From AC-50 sp035640455 (GTDB lineage Bacteria > Actinomycetota > Thermoleophilia > Gaiellales > Gaiellaceae), in contig DASQWB010000153.1 in the NCBI GenBank assembly GCA_035640455.1, positions 1 to 31,244 on the forward strand: a stretch of DNA of 31,244 nucleotides, in the 5' to 3' direction. Each line of letters opens with the position of its first letter. Position 1 is the stretch's first letter. Shown one piece after another: positions 22,523 to 31,080 of this stretch. The translations under genes were made by a program, and so were the position numbers. The notes beneath the pieces are model-generated. The model was given only the letters and a program-made list of their open reading frames with translations, was not told the origin of the DNA and did not search any database.

Positions 22523-24163
22523 ATGGCTCTGAGCCCGTCCCGTTACGACGCCATCGTGATCGGTGCCGGGCACAACGGGCTGGTGACCGCGTGCTACTTG
22601 GCGCGCGCAGGGCTGCGCGTGCTGGTCCTCGAGCGACGACACGTCGTCGGCGGGGCCTGCGTCACGGAGGAGACGTTCCCCGGCTTCAAGGTCTCCACCG
22701 CCGCCTACGTCAACAGCCTCTTCCACACGGCGATCGTCCGCGACCTGGAGCTGGCTTCGTACGGCTACGAGGTGCTCGCGCGGGATCCGTCGTCGTTCAC
22801 GCCGTTCCCCGACGGGCGCTCGCTGCTGATGGGCCCGGACGCCAACCTGACCCGGAAGGAGATCGCGAAGTTCAGCGTGCGCGACGCCGAGCGCTATCCG
22901 CAGTACGAGGCGATGCTCGAGCGGGTGGCGGCAGTGGTCGAGCCCACCCTCACGATGGCGCCGCCCGACCTCCAGAAGCCGCGCCTCCGCGACCTCCGCA
23001 CGCTGTTCTCGCTCGGACGCTCCTTCCGGCGGCTCGGCGACGGCGCCGGCGAGGCAGTGGAGATCCTCACCGGTGCCGCGCGCCCGATCCTCGATCGCTG
23101 GTTCGAGTCCGAGGAGTTGAAGGGGACGCTGGCGACGGACGCGATCATCGGCGCGATGGCAAGTCCATCGATGCCGGGAACCGCCTACGTGCTCTTCCAC
23201 CACGTCATGGGTGAGGCCGGAGGCGCGCGAGGCGTGTGGGGGTACATGCGCGGCGGCATGGGCGGCGTCACGCAGGCGTTGGCGGCGGCCGCCCGCGACC
23301 TCGGCGTCGACATCCGCTGCGAGGCCGAGGTGGCGCGCATCCTCGTGCGCGAGGGCCGAGCGGTCGGCGTGGCAGTGGCAGGCGGCGACGAGTTCTTCGC
23401 TCCCACCGTGGCCAGCAACGCCGACGCCCGCGTGACCTTCCTCAGCCTCGTCGACCGGAGCGCACTGCCCGAGGCGTTCGTGGCCGACGTCGAGCGGATC
23501 AGCTATGCCAGCGCCTCGCTGAAGATCAACGTGGCCTTGGCCGAGCTTCCGAGCTTTCGGGCGCTTCCCGGCACGGAGCCGGGCCCTCAGCACCGCGGCA
23601 CCATCCACATCTGTCCGGACCAGGACTACATCGAGCGCGCGTTCGACGACGCCAAGTACGGCCGCCCTTCAGTCGAGCCGGTGCTCGAGTGCACGATTCC
23701 CTCGGCCGTAGATCCCACGGTGGCGCCGCCCGGCCGTCATCTGATGTCGATGTTCGTGCAGTACGCGCCGTACGAGCTCCGCGGCAGTTCCTGGGACGAG
23801 CAGCGCGAGGCGTTTGCCGACCGCTGCTTCGATCTGGTCGACGAGTACGCGCCGAACTTGAGCAGCTCGGTGATCGACCGCCAGGTGCTGGCCCCTCCGG
23901 ATCTGGAGCGCGTCTTCAACCTCAGCGGCGGGAACATCTTCCAGGGGGCTATGACTCCCGGCCAGCTCTTCGCGTTCCGTCCCGTGCCCGGTTACGCGCG
24001 CTACCGGACGCCGCTCCGCGGCCTCTACCTGTGTGGCGCCGCCGCCCACCCTGGCGGCGGCGTGATGGGCATACCCGGCTTCAATGCCGCACGCGAGATC
24101 CTGGGTCGGCGCCGCTTGCGCGCGCGCAGCCACAGCCGGGGCGCGAAGACCGGGACGGCTTAA
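22523..24163 (+). CDS. FAD-dependent oxidoreductase (phytoene desaturase/PYROXD2-like)
   Basis: 546 residues. The N-terminal FAD Rossmann motif is DAIVIGAGHNGLVTACYLAR, then VLVLERRHVVGGACVTEE. The end has the second flavin motif, LYLCGAAAHPGGGVMGIPGF. The middle (TRKEIAKFSVRDAERYPQYE, HHVMGEAGGARGVWGYMRGG) matches the PYROXD2/crtI-like group of unclear substrate, often called NAD(P)/FAD-dependent oxidoreductase. ATG at 22523 gives the standard N-terminus. It is divergent from the nucleotidyltransferase gene and converges on the DUF899 gene. No carotenoid partner genes are nearby, so a carotenoid role is not supported. Confidence 0.93.
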   Translation: MALSPSRYDAIVIGAGHNGLVTACYLARAGLRVLVLERRHVVGGACVTEETFPGFKVSTAAYVNSLFHTAIVRDLELASYGYEVLARDPSSFTPFPDGRSLLMGPDANLTRKEIAKFSVRDAERYPQYEAMLERVAAVVEPTLTMAPPDLQKPRLRDLRTLFSLGRSFRRLGDGAGEAVEILTGAARPILDRWFESEELKGTLATDAIIGAMASPSMPGTAYVLFHHVMGEAGGARGVWGYMRGGMGGVTQALAAAARDLGVDIRCEAEVARILVREGRAVGVAVAGGDEFFAPTVASNADARVTFLSLVDRSALPEAFVADVERISYASASLKINVALAELPSFRALPGTEPGPQHRGTIHICPDQDYIERAFDDAKYGRPSVEPVLECTIPSAVDPTVAPPGRHLMSMFVQYAPYELRGSSWDEQREAFADRCFDLVDEYAPNLSSSVIDRQVLAPPDLERVFNLSGGNIFQGAMTPGQLFAFRPVPGYARYRTPLRGLYLCGAAAHPGGGVMGIPGFNAAREILGRRRLRARSHSRGAKTGTA

Positions 24164-24187
24164 CAAACGACTGTTCTAGGAAGTCGC

Positions 24188-24201
24188 TGCCCCGCGGGGC
24201 A
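24188..24201. terminator. Possible bidirectional terminator
   Basis: TGCCCCGCGGGGCA, a perfect 14-base palindrome in the 39-base gap between the convergent oxidoreductase and DUF899 genes. The loop would need to open within the GC core, and there is no T-run, so this is tentative. Confidence 0.35.
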
Positions 24202-24202
24202 C

Positions 24203-25630
24203 CTAGTCCTTCTCGTACTCGTCGTGCCGGCGCCACCACTCGTAGGGCTTCGTCTGCGGGTATCCGGCGGGTGAGTCCTCCCAGGTCTCCTGACGGCCGA
24301 GCGGCGTCAGGTCGAGGAAGGTCCACACGCTGGCGAGCGCCTCGACGCCGCGCGCCGTGGTGAAGTAGGTGCGAAAGACGCTGTCGCCGTCGCGAAGGAA
24401 GACGCTGAGCCCAAACGACTCGCCGTCTTGGTAGGCGTCCGGCTGCGGGGTCTCCGGCGAGACGCCGAAGTCGACGTTGAAGTCGCTCTCGAACGACGAG
24501 TACCAGGGGATCGTCCAGCCCATGCGCTTCCTGTACGCAGCGATCTTTGCGAGCGGGGCGCGGGACACGAGCGCGAAGGATGTGTCGCGCGCGTGCAGAT
24601 GGGCGAGGTGGCCGATTTGATCGACGAACATCGAGCAGCCGTCGCAGCCCGCGTCCTGGTTCGGCCCGAACATGAAGTGGTAGAGGAGCAGCTGCCTTCG
24701 CCCCTCGAAGAGGTCGAGCAGGCTCGCCTTGCCGTCCGGCCCGTCGAAGGTGTAGTCCTTGTCGATCCGGACCATCGGCAGCCTGCGCCGCTCGGCGGCG
24801 AGGGCGTCTCGTGCCCGTGTTGCTTCCTTTTCCTTGGCAAGGAGCGCGTCCCGCGCTGCTTGCCACTCCGTCGGTGAAACGACCGGGGGAAGGTTCATTG
24901 GCTCCTCTCGATCATTCGGGTATTCGTCGTGTCGTCGCGGCCAGCCTTCGGGGTCGTCGCCGCGCCCCTTCGGGGTGCGGTCGAGCAGCTGCCAGGTGGC
25001 GTTCAAGACGTCGGTGCCGCGGTCGTAGCACGAGTAGGTGTGGTAGACGACCCCGTCCTCGAGCGCGAAGGCGCTCAGGCCGTGGAGCTCGTCCCGCCGA
25101 AGATCGATCTCCGCCGCGTGCTTCGGCGTCCCGAAGTTGAAGCCGGTGCCGGTCCTTCGCCCCTCCTCTGTGAACACGGCGAAGTCGAGGTTGAAGTCGC
25201 TTCCCGCTGCCGAGACCCACGGGAAGCTCCAGCCCATCCGGCGCTTGTAGGCCTCCAGGTTCGCGAGCGGAGCGCGGGACGCCGCGACGAACGTCACTCC
25301 GCGCGGCGGGAGATGGGCGACTGCACCGTCGAGGCTGTCCGCGGTGTACGAGCAACCCGGACAGCCCGCAGCCGGCCAGCCTTCGACCGTCGGGCCGAAC
25401 ATGAAGTGGTAGACGAGCAGCTGCGCGCGTCCCTCGAAGAGCTCGGCCAGCGTCTTCGTCCCGCGGTCGGTCTCGAACGTGTAGTCCTTCTCTACCGGGA
25501 CCCATGGCAATGCTTGCCGCTTGAGAGCAAGCTCGTCGCTGCGGCGAGTGAGCTCCTTCTCCTCGGCTAGGAGCGCGATTCGAGCGGCCAGCCACTCCTC
25601 GCGCGTGCCTACGGTGTGTTCCGTCGTCAC
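24203..25630 (-). CDS. Double DUF899 (thioredoxin-like) fusion protein
   Basis: 475 residues made of two full DUF899 domains in one frame (about 1-240 and 245-475). Each has an EEW/TEWQAAR-type helical start, KDYTF, LFEGR.QLL.YHFMFGP, an internal Cys pair (PGCSY; AGCDGCSMF), F..ASRAPLA..EAYK-like and RRMGWS..W. Members are normally single-domain, about 230-250 residues, and belong to the thioredoxin-like superfamily with unknown redox role. GTG at 25630 has GGAGG at 25636-25640. The second domain begins at an internal ATG (24898) preceded by GAGAGGAG, so it may also be made alone (231 residues). Confidence 0.9.
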   Translation of the reverse strand: MTTEHTVGTREEWLAARIALLAEEKELTRRSDELALKRQALPWVPVEKDYTFETDRGTKTLAELFEGRAQLLVYHFMFGPTVEGWPAAGCPGCSYTADSLDGAVAHLPPRGVTFVAASRAPLANLEAYKRRMGWSFPWVSAAGSDFNLDFAVFTEEGRRTGTGFNFGTPKHAAEIDLRRDELHGLSAFALEDGVVYHTYSCYDRGTDVLNATWQLLDRTPKGRGDDPEGWPRRHDEYPNDREEPMNLPPVVSPTEWQAARDALLAKEKEATRARDALAAERRRLPMVRIDKDYTFDGPDGKASLLDLFEGRRQLLLYHFMFGPNQDAGCDGCSMFVDQIGHLAHLHARDTSFALVSRAPLAKIAAYRKRMGWTIPWYSSFESDFNVDFGVSPETPQPDAYQDGESFGLSVFLRDGDSVFRTYFTTARGVEALASVWTFLDLTPLGRQETWEDSPAGYPQTKPYEWWRRHDEYEKD

Positions 25631-25720
25631 GTCCGCCTCCCTGTCCGGTCGTCATTCTTACGACCGCCCGCCGAGCGAGAACTCATCGGCGCGAGGCATC
25701 GCTTGCCCTCTCGAGGACGC

Positions 25721-25746
25721 GAGAGGCCCTGGTTCCAGGGCCTCTC
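25721..25746. terminator. Hairpin next to the tRNA-like fragment
   Basis: GAGAGGCCCTGG (25721-25732) and CCAGGGCCTCTC (25735-25746) form a perfect 12-bp stem around TT. In minus-strand reading it follows the tRNA 3' end directly, as tRNA terminators do. An alternative stem, CCTCTCG (25707-25713) with CGAGAGG (25720-25726), shares its left arm. Confidence 0.7.
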
Positions 25747-25769
25747 AGTAGCGGGGGCGGGATTTGGAC
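25747..25769 (-). other. tRNA 3'-end fragment, candidate att site
   Basis: Read on the minus strand it gives a T-loop (TCCAAAT), the T-stem 3' strand (CCCGC), an acceptor 3' strand (CCCCGCT) and discriminator A. This matches the 3' end of an actinobacterial tRNA, most like tRNA-Met. There is no D arm, anticodon arm or 5' acceptor upstream, so it is not a working tRNA. The T-loop has TCC instead of invariant TTC. Integrated elements duplicate the tRNA 3' end at one border, and base composition changes here, so an attR-type border is likely, with the intact tRNA expected beyond the right edge. Confidence 0.5.
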
Positions 25770-25968
25770 ACATTTCCCCGACCGCGTCACGTACCGCTTC
25801 ACGGATTTTCGGCGCCTAGAACCGAGCTGAATCTTCCGCCTCAGGCTCCTCGCCGTGCCCGCCGCACGCGCAAACGTGCGCACTTACTCTGGACCAGGCT
25901 TATCGGCTCTTCCACGGCGAGGGAGGTGACCATCGCATCGGCGACGCGAGCGGCTCCCAGCGTCGCCC

Positions 25969-26473
25969 TCAACTGTCGGCTGCGACGACGAGCGCTTGCG
26001 GCGAGGCCTCTTTGACCTGTGTTTTGAGCCACTTGATCTGCGTGAGCGTCTCGCGGTGCAGTTCGTCGACGAGCGAGAGGAACTCGCCGTCGCGCGTCGC
26101 CTGCGCGAGCTGGCCGGCGATGAGCCAGTGCCAGGAGACTTCCTGCGCCTGCAGATAGAGCTGCCGCAGCGAGCCCAGGAGCAACAGTCCCGACTCGGGC
26201 CGGCGGCCGAGCGCCTCCGACAGCTTGTGCCGAAGCGCGGCCGTCGTGGTTTCGCCGACGGTCGTATCGTCTGCCGGAGCGAGCTGCTGCCCATGCTTGT
26301 CCGCGAACGGGCGGATCGCTTCGGCGTGCGAATGGCACTGCTTCGCGAACATCCTTGCACTCGTACCAGACGTGGTGCTCGGCGGCGAGGCGCTCGCCGA
26401 CCTTGACGTACTCGTCCGCGAGTTCCTCCTCCGCACGGTAGAGCTCCTGCAACGCGCCGGCGATCTTGTTCAC
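25969..26473 (-). pseudogene. Ferritin-like/four-helix protein with a one-base frameshift
   Basis: From the GTG at 26473 the frame reads NKIAGALQELYRAEEELADE, continues to AEHHVWYECK, then shifts by one at about 26353 (AAGGATG, one G too many). It continues as MFAKQCHSHAEAIRPFADKH ... SLVDELHRETLTQIKWLKTQ. Removing one base gives 167 residues of a helical-bundle protein with E/H-rich helices, like small ferritin-like partners of molybdopterin enzymes. The GTG overlaps the stop of the upstream molybdopterin gene (GTGA), so the two were coupled. Either a recent pseudogene or a sequencing error in a G run. Confidence 0.7.
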
Positions 26474-28837
26474 CGGATCGCCTCCTGCGTAGCGACCGTG
26501 GGCACGCTCGCCGCGCCGTCGCCGTCCGCGAGCTTCTCGACCCTCACCGCCGCCGTCTTGTAGATCGGCTGCTTCGAAACCGGATCCCAGCGCGTGATCG
26601 TCAGTTCATTCGCAGCACGAGGTCGCCCGTTCGGCTCCGCCCCTTCCGGCTCGTCCCAGTAGCCGTAGTGGAACGGGACAAAGACGACACCTTCACGGAT
26701 GCCGGTCAGCCTCGCCGGCGCCTCGACGCGGCCGCGCGCCGACTCGACGCGGACGAGATCGCCGTCGGCAATCCCGAGCCTCTCGGCGTCCGCGGGTGCG
26801 AGCTCCACCCACGGTTCCGGCGCCGCCTTGTCGAGCTCGGGCGCGCGCGGTCTTCGTGCGCGTGTGCCAGTGATAGACCGTGCGGCCGGTGTTCAGCAGC
26901 AGCGGGTAATCCTCGTTCGGCTGCTCGGGTGAGGGAACGTACTCGGCCGCCTTTAGCAACGCGCGGCCTTGCGGGTCGTGCGCGCGGTACTCATCCGGTT
27001 CGTTCTCGGCGCGCCGCTGATCAGATCATGGCCGTACGACTCGCAGTAGTCGGCGCGTGTCGGGAACTCGTGGTTCGTGTACAAGCGTTCGCAGCCTTCA
27101 GGGAACTCTGCGTTGCAGGGCCACTGGATCCCGCTGCCACCACGCAGCTTCTCATACGACATACCGCTGTAATCGCACGGGCGGCCCGCGCTGACCCGCT
27201 TGATCCTCGAACGCCTCCTCCGGCGAATTGAACTTCACAAGCGGCGCGCCGTCTTTGTCGCGGAAGTCCATCCTCTGCGCGTACTCGAGGAAGACGTCGA
27301 AGTCGGACCGCGCCTCGGCCGGAGGATCGATGGCCTTGTCCGAAATGTGCACCGTCCGGTCCGCGTTCGTGTAGGTGCCCGTCTTCTCGCCCCACAGCGC
27401 GGCGGGCAACACAACGTCGGCGAGCTGCGCCGTCTCGGTCAGAAACGCGTCCGACACCACCACAAAGAGGCGTTTCTGCTCGAGGATCGCGCGGATGCGG
27501 TGCAACTCCGGAAGCGACACGGCCGGATTGGTCGCGGTGATCCAGAGGAAGCGGATCGAGCCCTCTTCCGCGAAGCGGAAGATCTGCATCGCGTGCGTCG
27601 GCGGCGCCCAATGCGGAATCGTCAGCGGATCGACGTTCCACAAAGCGGCAAGCTCATCGACGTGCGCGTCGTTCTCGAAGTTGCGATACGCAGGCAGCGC
27701 GCCGTTCGCGCCGGTCTCGCGCGTGTTCTCCGCCGTCGGCTGCCCGTTCATCTGGAAGACCGCGCAGCCGGCCTTACCGATCATCCCACGCAGCAGATTC
27801 ACATTGTTCACCTGCACCGCCGCCGGCGTCGCTTGGTTCGACTGGTAGACGCCCTGCAGCACCGTCGAAACGAGCCGCTTCGCGTCGCCGATGATGCGAG
27901 CGGCCTCCACGATCGACGCCGCGGAGACGCCGCAGATCTCCGCCGCGACCTCGGACGTATACGCCGAGACGGTCTTCTTCAATGCCTCGTAGCCGACAGT
28001 GTGCTCGGCGACGAAGCGTTCGTCGACCCGGCCGTTGCCGAGCAGCTCGTGCTGCAGCGCGTTCAAAAGCGCCACGTTTGTGCCGCTGCGGATCGGCAGC
28101 CAGACGTCCGCTTCGCGCGCGGCCGGCGTCGGCCGTGGATCGACAACGACGAGCTTCGGCCGCTGGGCGCCCTGCAAACGGTCGAGCATCCGCATCCACA
28201 GCACCGTCTGTGTCTCAGCGACGTTGTGACCGACGAGAAACAGCGCGTCGCAAACGTCGATGTCGGTATAGGAGCCCGGGTCGCCGTCGCAGCCGAAACT
28301 CTCGATCAGCGCCCACTCCGCTGTCGCCGTGCATAGACGCGTGTTGCCATCCAGATGCGGGGTTCCGAGCCCAGCGCCCGCGATCAGCGCGAGCGCGTAG
28401 TACTCCTCGAGAAAGAGCTGGCCCGAGGTGTAGAAGCCGAGCGCGAGCGGGCCCATCTCGTCGAGAAGCTCGTGCGACCGGTCCACGACCGCCGCCATCG
28501 CTTCCTCCCACGTCGCCGGCTCGAGCTGGCCGTTTCTGCGGACGAGCGGTTGCGTCAGCCGGTCGGCGGAGTTGTTCGCCTGCCAGCCGTGCAGACCCTT
28601 CGGCCCGAGCCGACCGTGATTGACGCGATCCTGCGCGCGCCCGCGGACGCCGACGATCCGGCCATCCGTAACGGCGATGTCGAGCCCACAGCCGTTCGAA
28701 CACAGCACGCACGCCGACTGAACCCACCGCTCGACCTCCCCCTCGGGCACCTGGAGCAAGCCGTCGACTCGCACAGGCCATTCCCCCTCGCCTTCGAAGG
28801 GAGTCCGCTCGCCCCAAATGTCCGCCACGCGATTCAT
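26470..28837 (-). pseudogene. Molybdopterin oxidoreductase (formate dehydrogenase/nitrate reductase-like) with three frameshifts
   Basis: Removing the frameshifts gives 788 residues. The N-terminus has a three-Cys cluster motif (SACVLCSNGCGLDI) but GRLGPKGLHG where a fourth Cys is usual. NTRLCTATAEWALIESFG holds the Cys that would bind Mo. Then TDIDVCDALFLVGHNVAETQ, VVVDPRPTPAAREADV, IPHWAPPTHAMQ and TATNPAVSLPELHR are typical. The frame breaks at about 27205 (extra G), 27010 (one base missing) and 26840 (extra C). The pieces continue as GRPCDYSGMSYEKLRGGSGI, then EYVPSPEQPNEDYPLLLNTG, then PWVELAPADAERLGI ... RWDPVSKQPIYKTAAVRV. It would use bis-MGD; formate, nitrate or another substrate cannot be chosen. 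Lies within the putative island. Confidence 0.85.
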
Positions 28838-28853
28838 CAGATCGGATGCCGAT

Positions 28854-29171
28854 CTACCGCGCCGGCCGGTGGGGAAACATCGGCCCGCGCGGCTCAGCCG
28901 GATCGGTAAGCAGTTCGACGACCTCCATTTCTCCGATTGGCTCGGCCATCGTCACGAGGCGTTCGTACGCCGCGATCTCGTAGTGCTCCGTGCGCGCACC
29001 AGCGTCCGTCAGGAACGAGTCGAGCACATCCTGCGAGGGCGACTCCTTGGCGGCGAAATCGTCGTGCTCCTGCTCGATCCCCTCGATTCCGGGGCACTTG
29101 CGGTCGGCGTAGAGCACGTCGCCGAGCTCGTGGAGGAACAGCTCGCGCGGCTCGCTCATCTTGGTGGGCAT
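28854..29171 (-). CDS. DUF892 (YciE-like ferritin-like) protein with internal deletion
   Basis: 105 residues; GAGGAG (plus 29176-29181) sets the ATG at 29171. It starts like DUF892/YciE (MSEPRELFLHELGDVLYADR), then jumps to KCPGIEGIEQEHDDF, which normally lies about 45-50 residues further on, so helices of the bundle are missing without loss of frame. FLTDAGARTEHYEIAAYERL and EVVELL follow as usual. The last 15 residues (TDPAEPRGPMFPHRP and end) do not match the family. DUF892 proteins are stress-linked iron-site-like bundles. It is probably non-functional or altered, and sits just before the molybdopterin gene. Confidence 0.75.
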   Translation of the reverse strand: MPTKMSEPRELFLHELGDVLYADRKCPGIEGIEQEHDDFAAKESPSQDVLDSFLTDAGARTEHYEIAAYERLVTMAEPIGEMEVVELLTDPAEPRGPMFPHRPAR

Positions 29172-29283
29172 CAGTCTCCTCGTGTTGTGGTGTGTGGGCG
29201 CTGAGTCGACCGGCATTTCGCCGCGGCGCGGTCAGCGGCTGACGCGGCTAACCGGCGGCTGAAGCTGCCGGTCGGGCTGCTCT

Positions 29284-29754
29284 TTACTTCGTGTCGCCGT
29301 CCTGCACCTCGCCGCGCCAGGCACCCGTCTCCTCATTGCGGCTTTCAATCAGCCGCTTGAACCGCTCGAGGTCACCATGCACCTGACCCTTGACGACGCC
29401 GAGGAGATCGCCAGCGACGTTCTCCCCGGTCGACTCGCCCTCGACGTCCATCTCGAGGTTGATGCGCGTCAAACCGTCGCCGACCTGCTCGAACGTGACA
29501 ACGCCGTCGTTCTTGACCGCGCCGTCGATCGTCTTCCAGGCGATCCTCTCGTCGGGCGCCTGCTCGGTGATCTCGGACGTCCACTGACGGCTCTCGCCGC
29601 GGATCTGCGCGACCCATTGGACGTGGGTGTCGTCGAGTTGCTGAACGGACTGAATCCCCTCCATGAACTTCGGGAACTCCTCGAACTGCGTCCACTGGTT
29701 GTACGCCTGCTCTACGGGGACCTGCACCTCAATCGAATCGGCGATTTTCGGCAT
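29284..29754 (-). CDS. SRPBCC-family protein (polyketide cyclase/dehydrase-like)
   Basis: 156 residues from the ATG at 29754, with GGAGGGAGG immediately upstream; an in-frame start further out lacks this signal. Family features are the opening MPKIADSIEVQVPVEQAYNQ, WTQFEEFPKFMEGIQSV, then TSEITEQAPDERIAWKT and VVTFEQVGDGLTRINLEM, the curved sheet and C-terminal helix (LERFKRLIESRNEETGAWRG). The START/SRPBCC fold binds hydrophobic ligands; a similar actinobacterial group is common in stress clusters. The ligand is unknown. Confidence 0.92.
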   Translation of the reverse strand: MPKIADSIEVQVPVEQAYNQWTQFEEFPKFMEGIQSVQQLDDTHVQWVAQIRGESRQWTSEITEQAPDERIAWKTIDGAVKNDGVVTFEQVGDGLTRINLEMDVEGESTGENVAGDLLGVVKGQVHGDLERFKRLIESRNEETGAWRGEVQDGDTK

Positions 29755-29843
29755 GGATCCTCCCTCCGGGTTTGCGTGGGTGTCGAACGGGGCGTGTGCC
29801 CGGGACCGGTGCGCCCCGAGCACAGACTCGAAATCTCGTGCGC

Positions 29844-30134
29844 CTAACGGTTGTCCTGGGTGAGTGGGTCTTCACCGCCGACGTACTTGGTTCCGGACTT
29901 GGCAAGGCCGCGGCTGATCATGTAGCCGATCCCGACTGCGGCGACGAGCGTCCAGGCACGAACGTCGCCAAGTGAGTCGGAGACGGCCGAGGCAATGAGA
30001 ATCGCGGCGATGATGCCGGCCATCGCCCAGAACTCGGTCGTCTTCAGCGAGAGCTTCGTCTCGTCAGATGTGCGACCGGCGGCGCCAAGCGGCTTCCTCG
30101 CGCGCGCCCGCTCAGTTGTTTCGACTGTTGACAT
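29844..30134 (-). CDS. Small two-helix membrane protein
   Basis: 96 residues. The N-terminal 30 residues are charged and basic, then two membrane helices (FWAMAGIIAAILIASAVSD and AWTLVAAVGIGYMISRGLA) with a short loop, and a short polar C-terminus. The start has AAAGGGAGG upstream. No named family is certain. It is placed between the SRPBCC and ANTAR genes and may have its own start signals. Membrane-associated role, function unknown. Confidence 0.85.
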   Translation of the reverse strand: MSTVETTERARARKPLGAAGRTSDETKLSLKTTEFWAMAGIIAAILIASAVSDSLGDVRAWTLVAAVGIGYMISRGLAKSGTKYVGGEDPLTQDNR

Positions 30135-30206
30135 CGTGGTTCCTCCCTTTGAGGGTCGTATGGGTGGAGGCTGCGATAAGGGCGACGCTTCCCGTGCAGC
30201 ACTGCG

Positions 30207-30527
30207 TCATGGGGGTTTTCTCGGCTCGGCCGGCCGGACGATCGCCTCCGCCCAGGCCTCGCGTGCCGTGACGGCGGCGGCGAGCACGTGCAGCTTGATC
30301 CGGTGGCTTCGGGCTTGGTGGCGAAGGCGCTCGAAAGCCTCGTCCACATCCATCTCGAACCGCTCGGCGAGCATGCCTTTCGTCTGCTCAATCACGATCC
30401 GAGTGGCGAGCGCGGTTCGCAGTTGCTCGTTCTCCTGGCGCAGAGCCTCCTGGAGCTCGAGCGGCCCCGACACGGCCTGCTGCCGCTCAATGGCCTGTTC
30501 TGGCGAGCGCAGGCGGGTCGCGTTCAT
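30207..30527 (-). CDS. ANTAR-domain RNA-binding protein
   Basis: 106 residues. A coiled-coil N-terminus (LQEALRQENEQLRTALATR) leads into the ANTAR motif (RIVIEQTKGMLAERFEMDVD, EAFERLRHQARSHRIKL). ANTAR proteins bind paired hexanucleotide RNA hairpins and act as antiterminators, usually after a signalling domain; none is fused here, so an upstream sensor or the coiled coil may provide dimerisation. ATG at 30527 overlaps the stop of the STAS gene (ATGA), indicating coupled translation with an anti-sigma factor antagonist. Confidence 0.92.
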   Translation of the reverse strand: MNATRLRSPEQAIERQQAVSGPLELQEALRQENEQLRTALATRIVIEQTKGMLAERFEMDVDEAFERLRHQARSHRIKLHVLAAAVTAREAWAEAIVRPAEPRKPP

Positions 30528-31072
30528 GCGGCGCCGTCTCTTCGCTGGTCGTCTTCGCGCCTGATCGCGAGGAGGCGGTCGAAGCCGGTCACCTCGAAGG
30601 CGGTCATCGGCGTCTGCGACCCGACGAGAACGAGCAACTTGCCTCCTCGCGCCTGCTGATGCCGGCTGGCGGCAAGAAGCAGCGCAACTGTGGTCGAGTC
30701 GATGAATGTGACCGACCGCAGATCGATGGTGAGGTGGCGCACCTCCTCGGCCGGCATCTCGTCGGCGCCCGCGAATTGACCGTCCGCTATGAGGCGACGC
30801 CGGCCGTTGTGCAGCTCGAGTCCGATCGCCTCTGTCAGCGCCTTTTCCATCTCGGGGGCGCGGTAGAGGTCGAGCTCGCCGGCGAGTACTAGCACGGCGG
30901 TGCCGCTGCCGCGTCGGTCAAGAGCAAGGGCAAAGTCGCAGGGCGGCGCGGCGGTGCCGACCCGCCGCGCCGCCGTCTGGCGAGCGCCCACCGCCCCGGC
31001 GCCCGCCGCCCCCCCGTTCGTTCCGGCGCCAGCCTCGGTCGGCTCGCTGTCGATGGGGTCAATCCTCGTCAC
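30524..31072 (-). CDS. STAS-domain anti-sigma factor antagonist-like protein
   Basis: 182 residues. A disordered Gly/Ala-rich N-terminus of about 45 residues precedes the STAS domain: VLVLAGELDLYRAPEMEKAL and LTIDLRSVTFIDSTTVALLL, with the phosphorylatable Ser in FIDST. About 25 extra residues (HNGRRRLIADGQFAGADEMP) lie between the first helix and the central strand, where the family has a short loop. Such proteins release a stress sigma factor by binding its anti-sigma factor. The GTG start is supported by TAGCAT eight bases upstream. It is coupled to the ANTAR gene, so the two may form one signalling module. Confidence 0.88.
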   Translation of the reverse strand: MTRIDPIDSEPTEAGAGTNGGAAGAGAVGARQTAARRVGTAAPPCDFALALDRRGSGTAVLVLAGELDLYRAPEMEKALTEAIGLELHNGRRRLIADGQFAGADEMPAEEVRHLTIDLRSVTFIDSTTVALLLAASRHQQARGGKLLVLVGSQTPMTAFEVTGFDRLLAIRREDDQRRDGAA

Positions 31073-31080
31073 GAGGGGCG

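Larger units (their letters stand above)
25631..25968. other. Intergenic junction between core region and low-GC region
   Basis: About 340 bases with no convincing gene. It holds two overlapping hairpins (25707-25726 and 25721-25746), the tRNA-3'-like fragment (25747-25769), and then about 200 bases with a drop in GC and no recognisable similarity. Confidence 0.6.

Noticed and set aside
25747..25825. A complete tRNA gene on the minus strand
   Set aside because: Only the T-loop, the 3' strand of the T-stem, and the acceptor 3' strand and discriminator fit; no 5' acceptor, D arm or anticodon arm can be drawn.
25764..26015. Small plus-strand open frame after the tRNA fragment
   Set aside because: Basic, low-complexity translation, no Shine-Dalgarno, no domain; overlaps the antisense of the ferritin-like gene.
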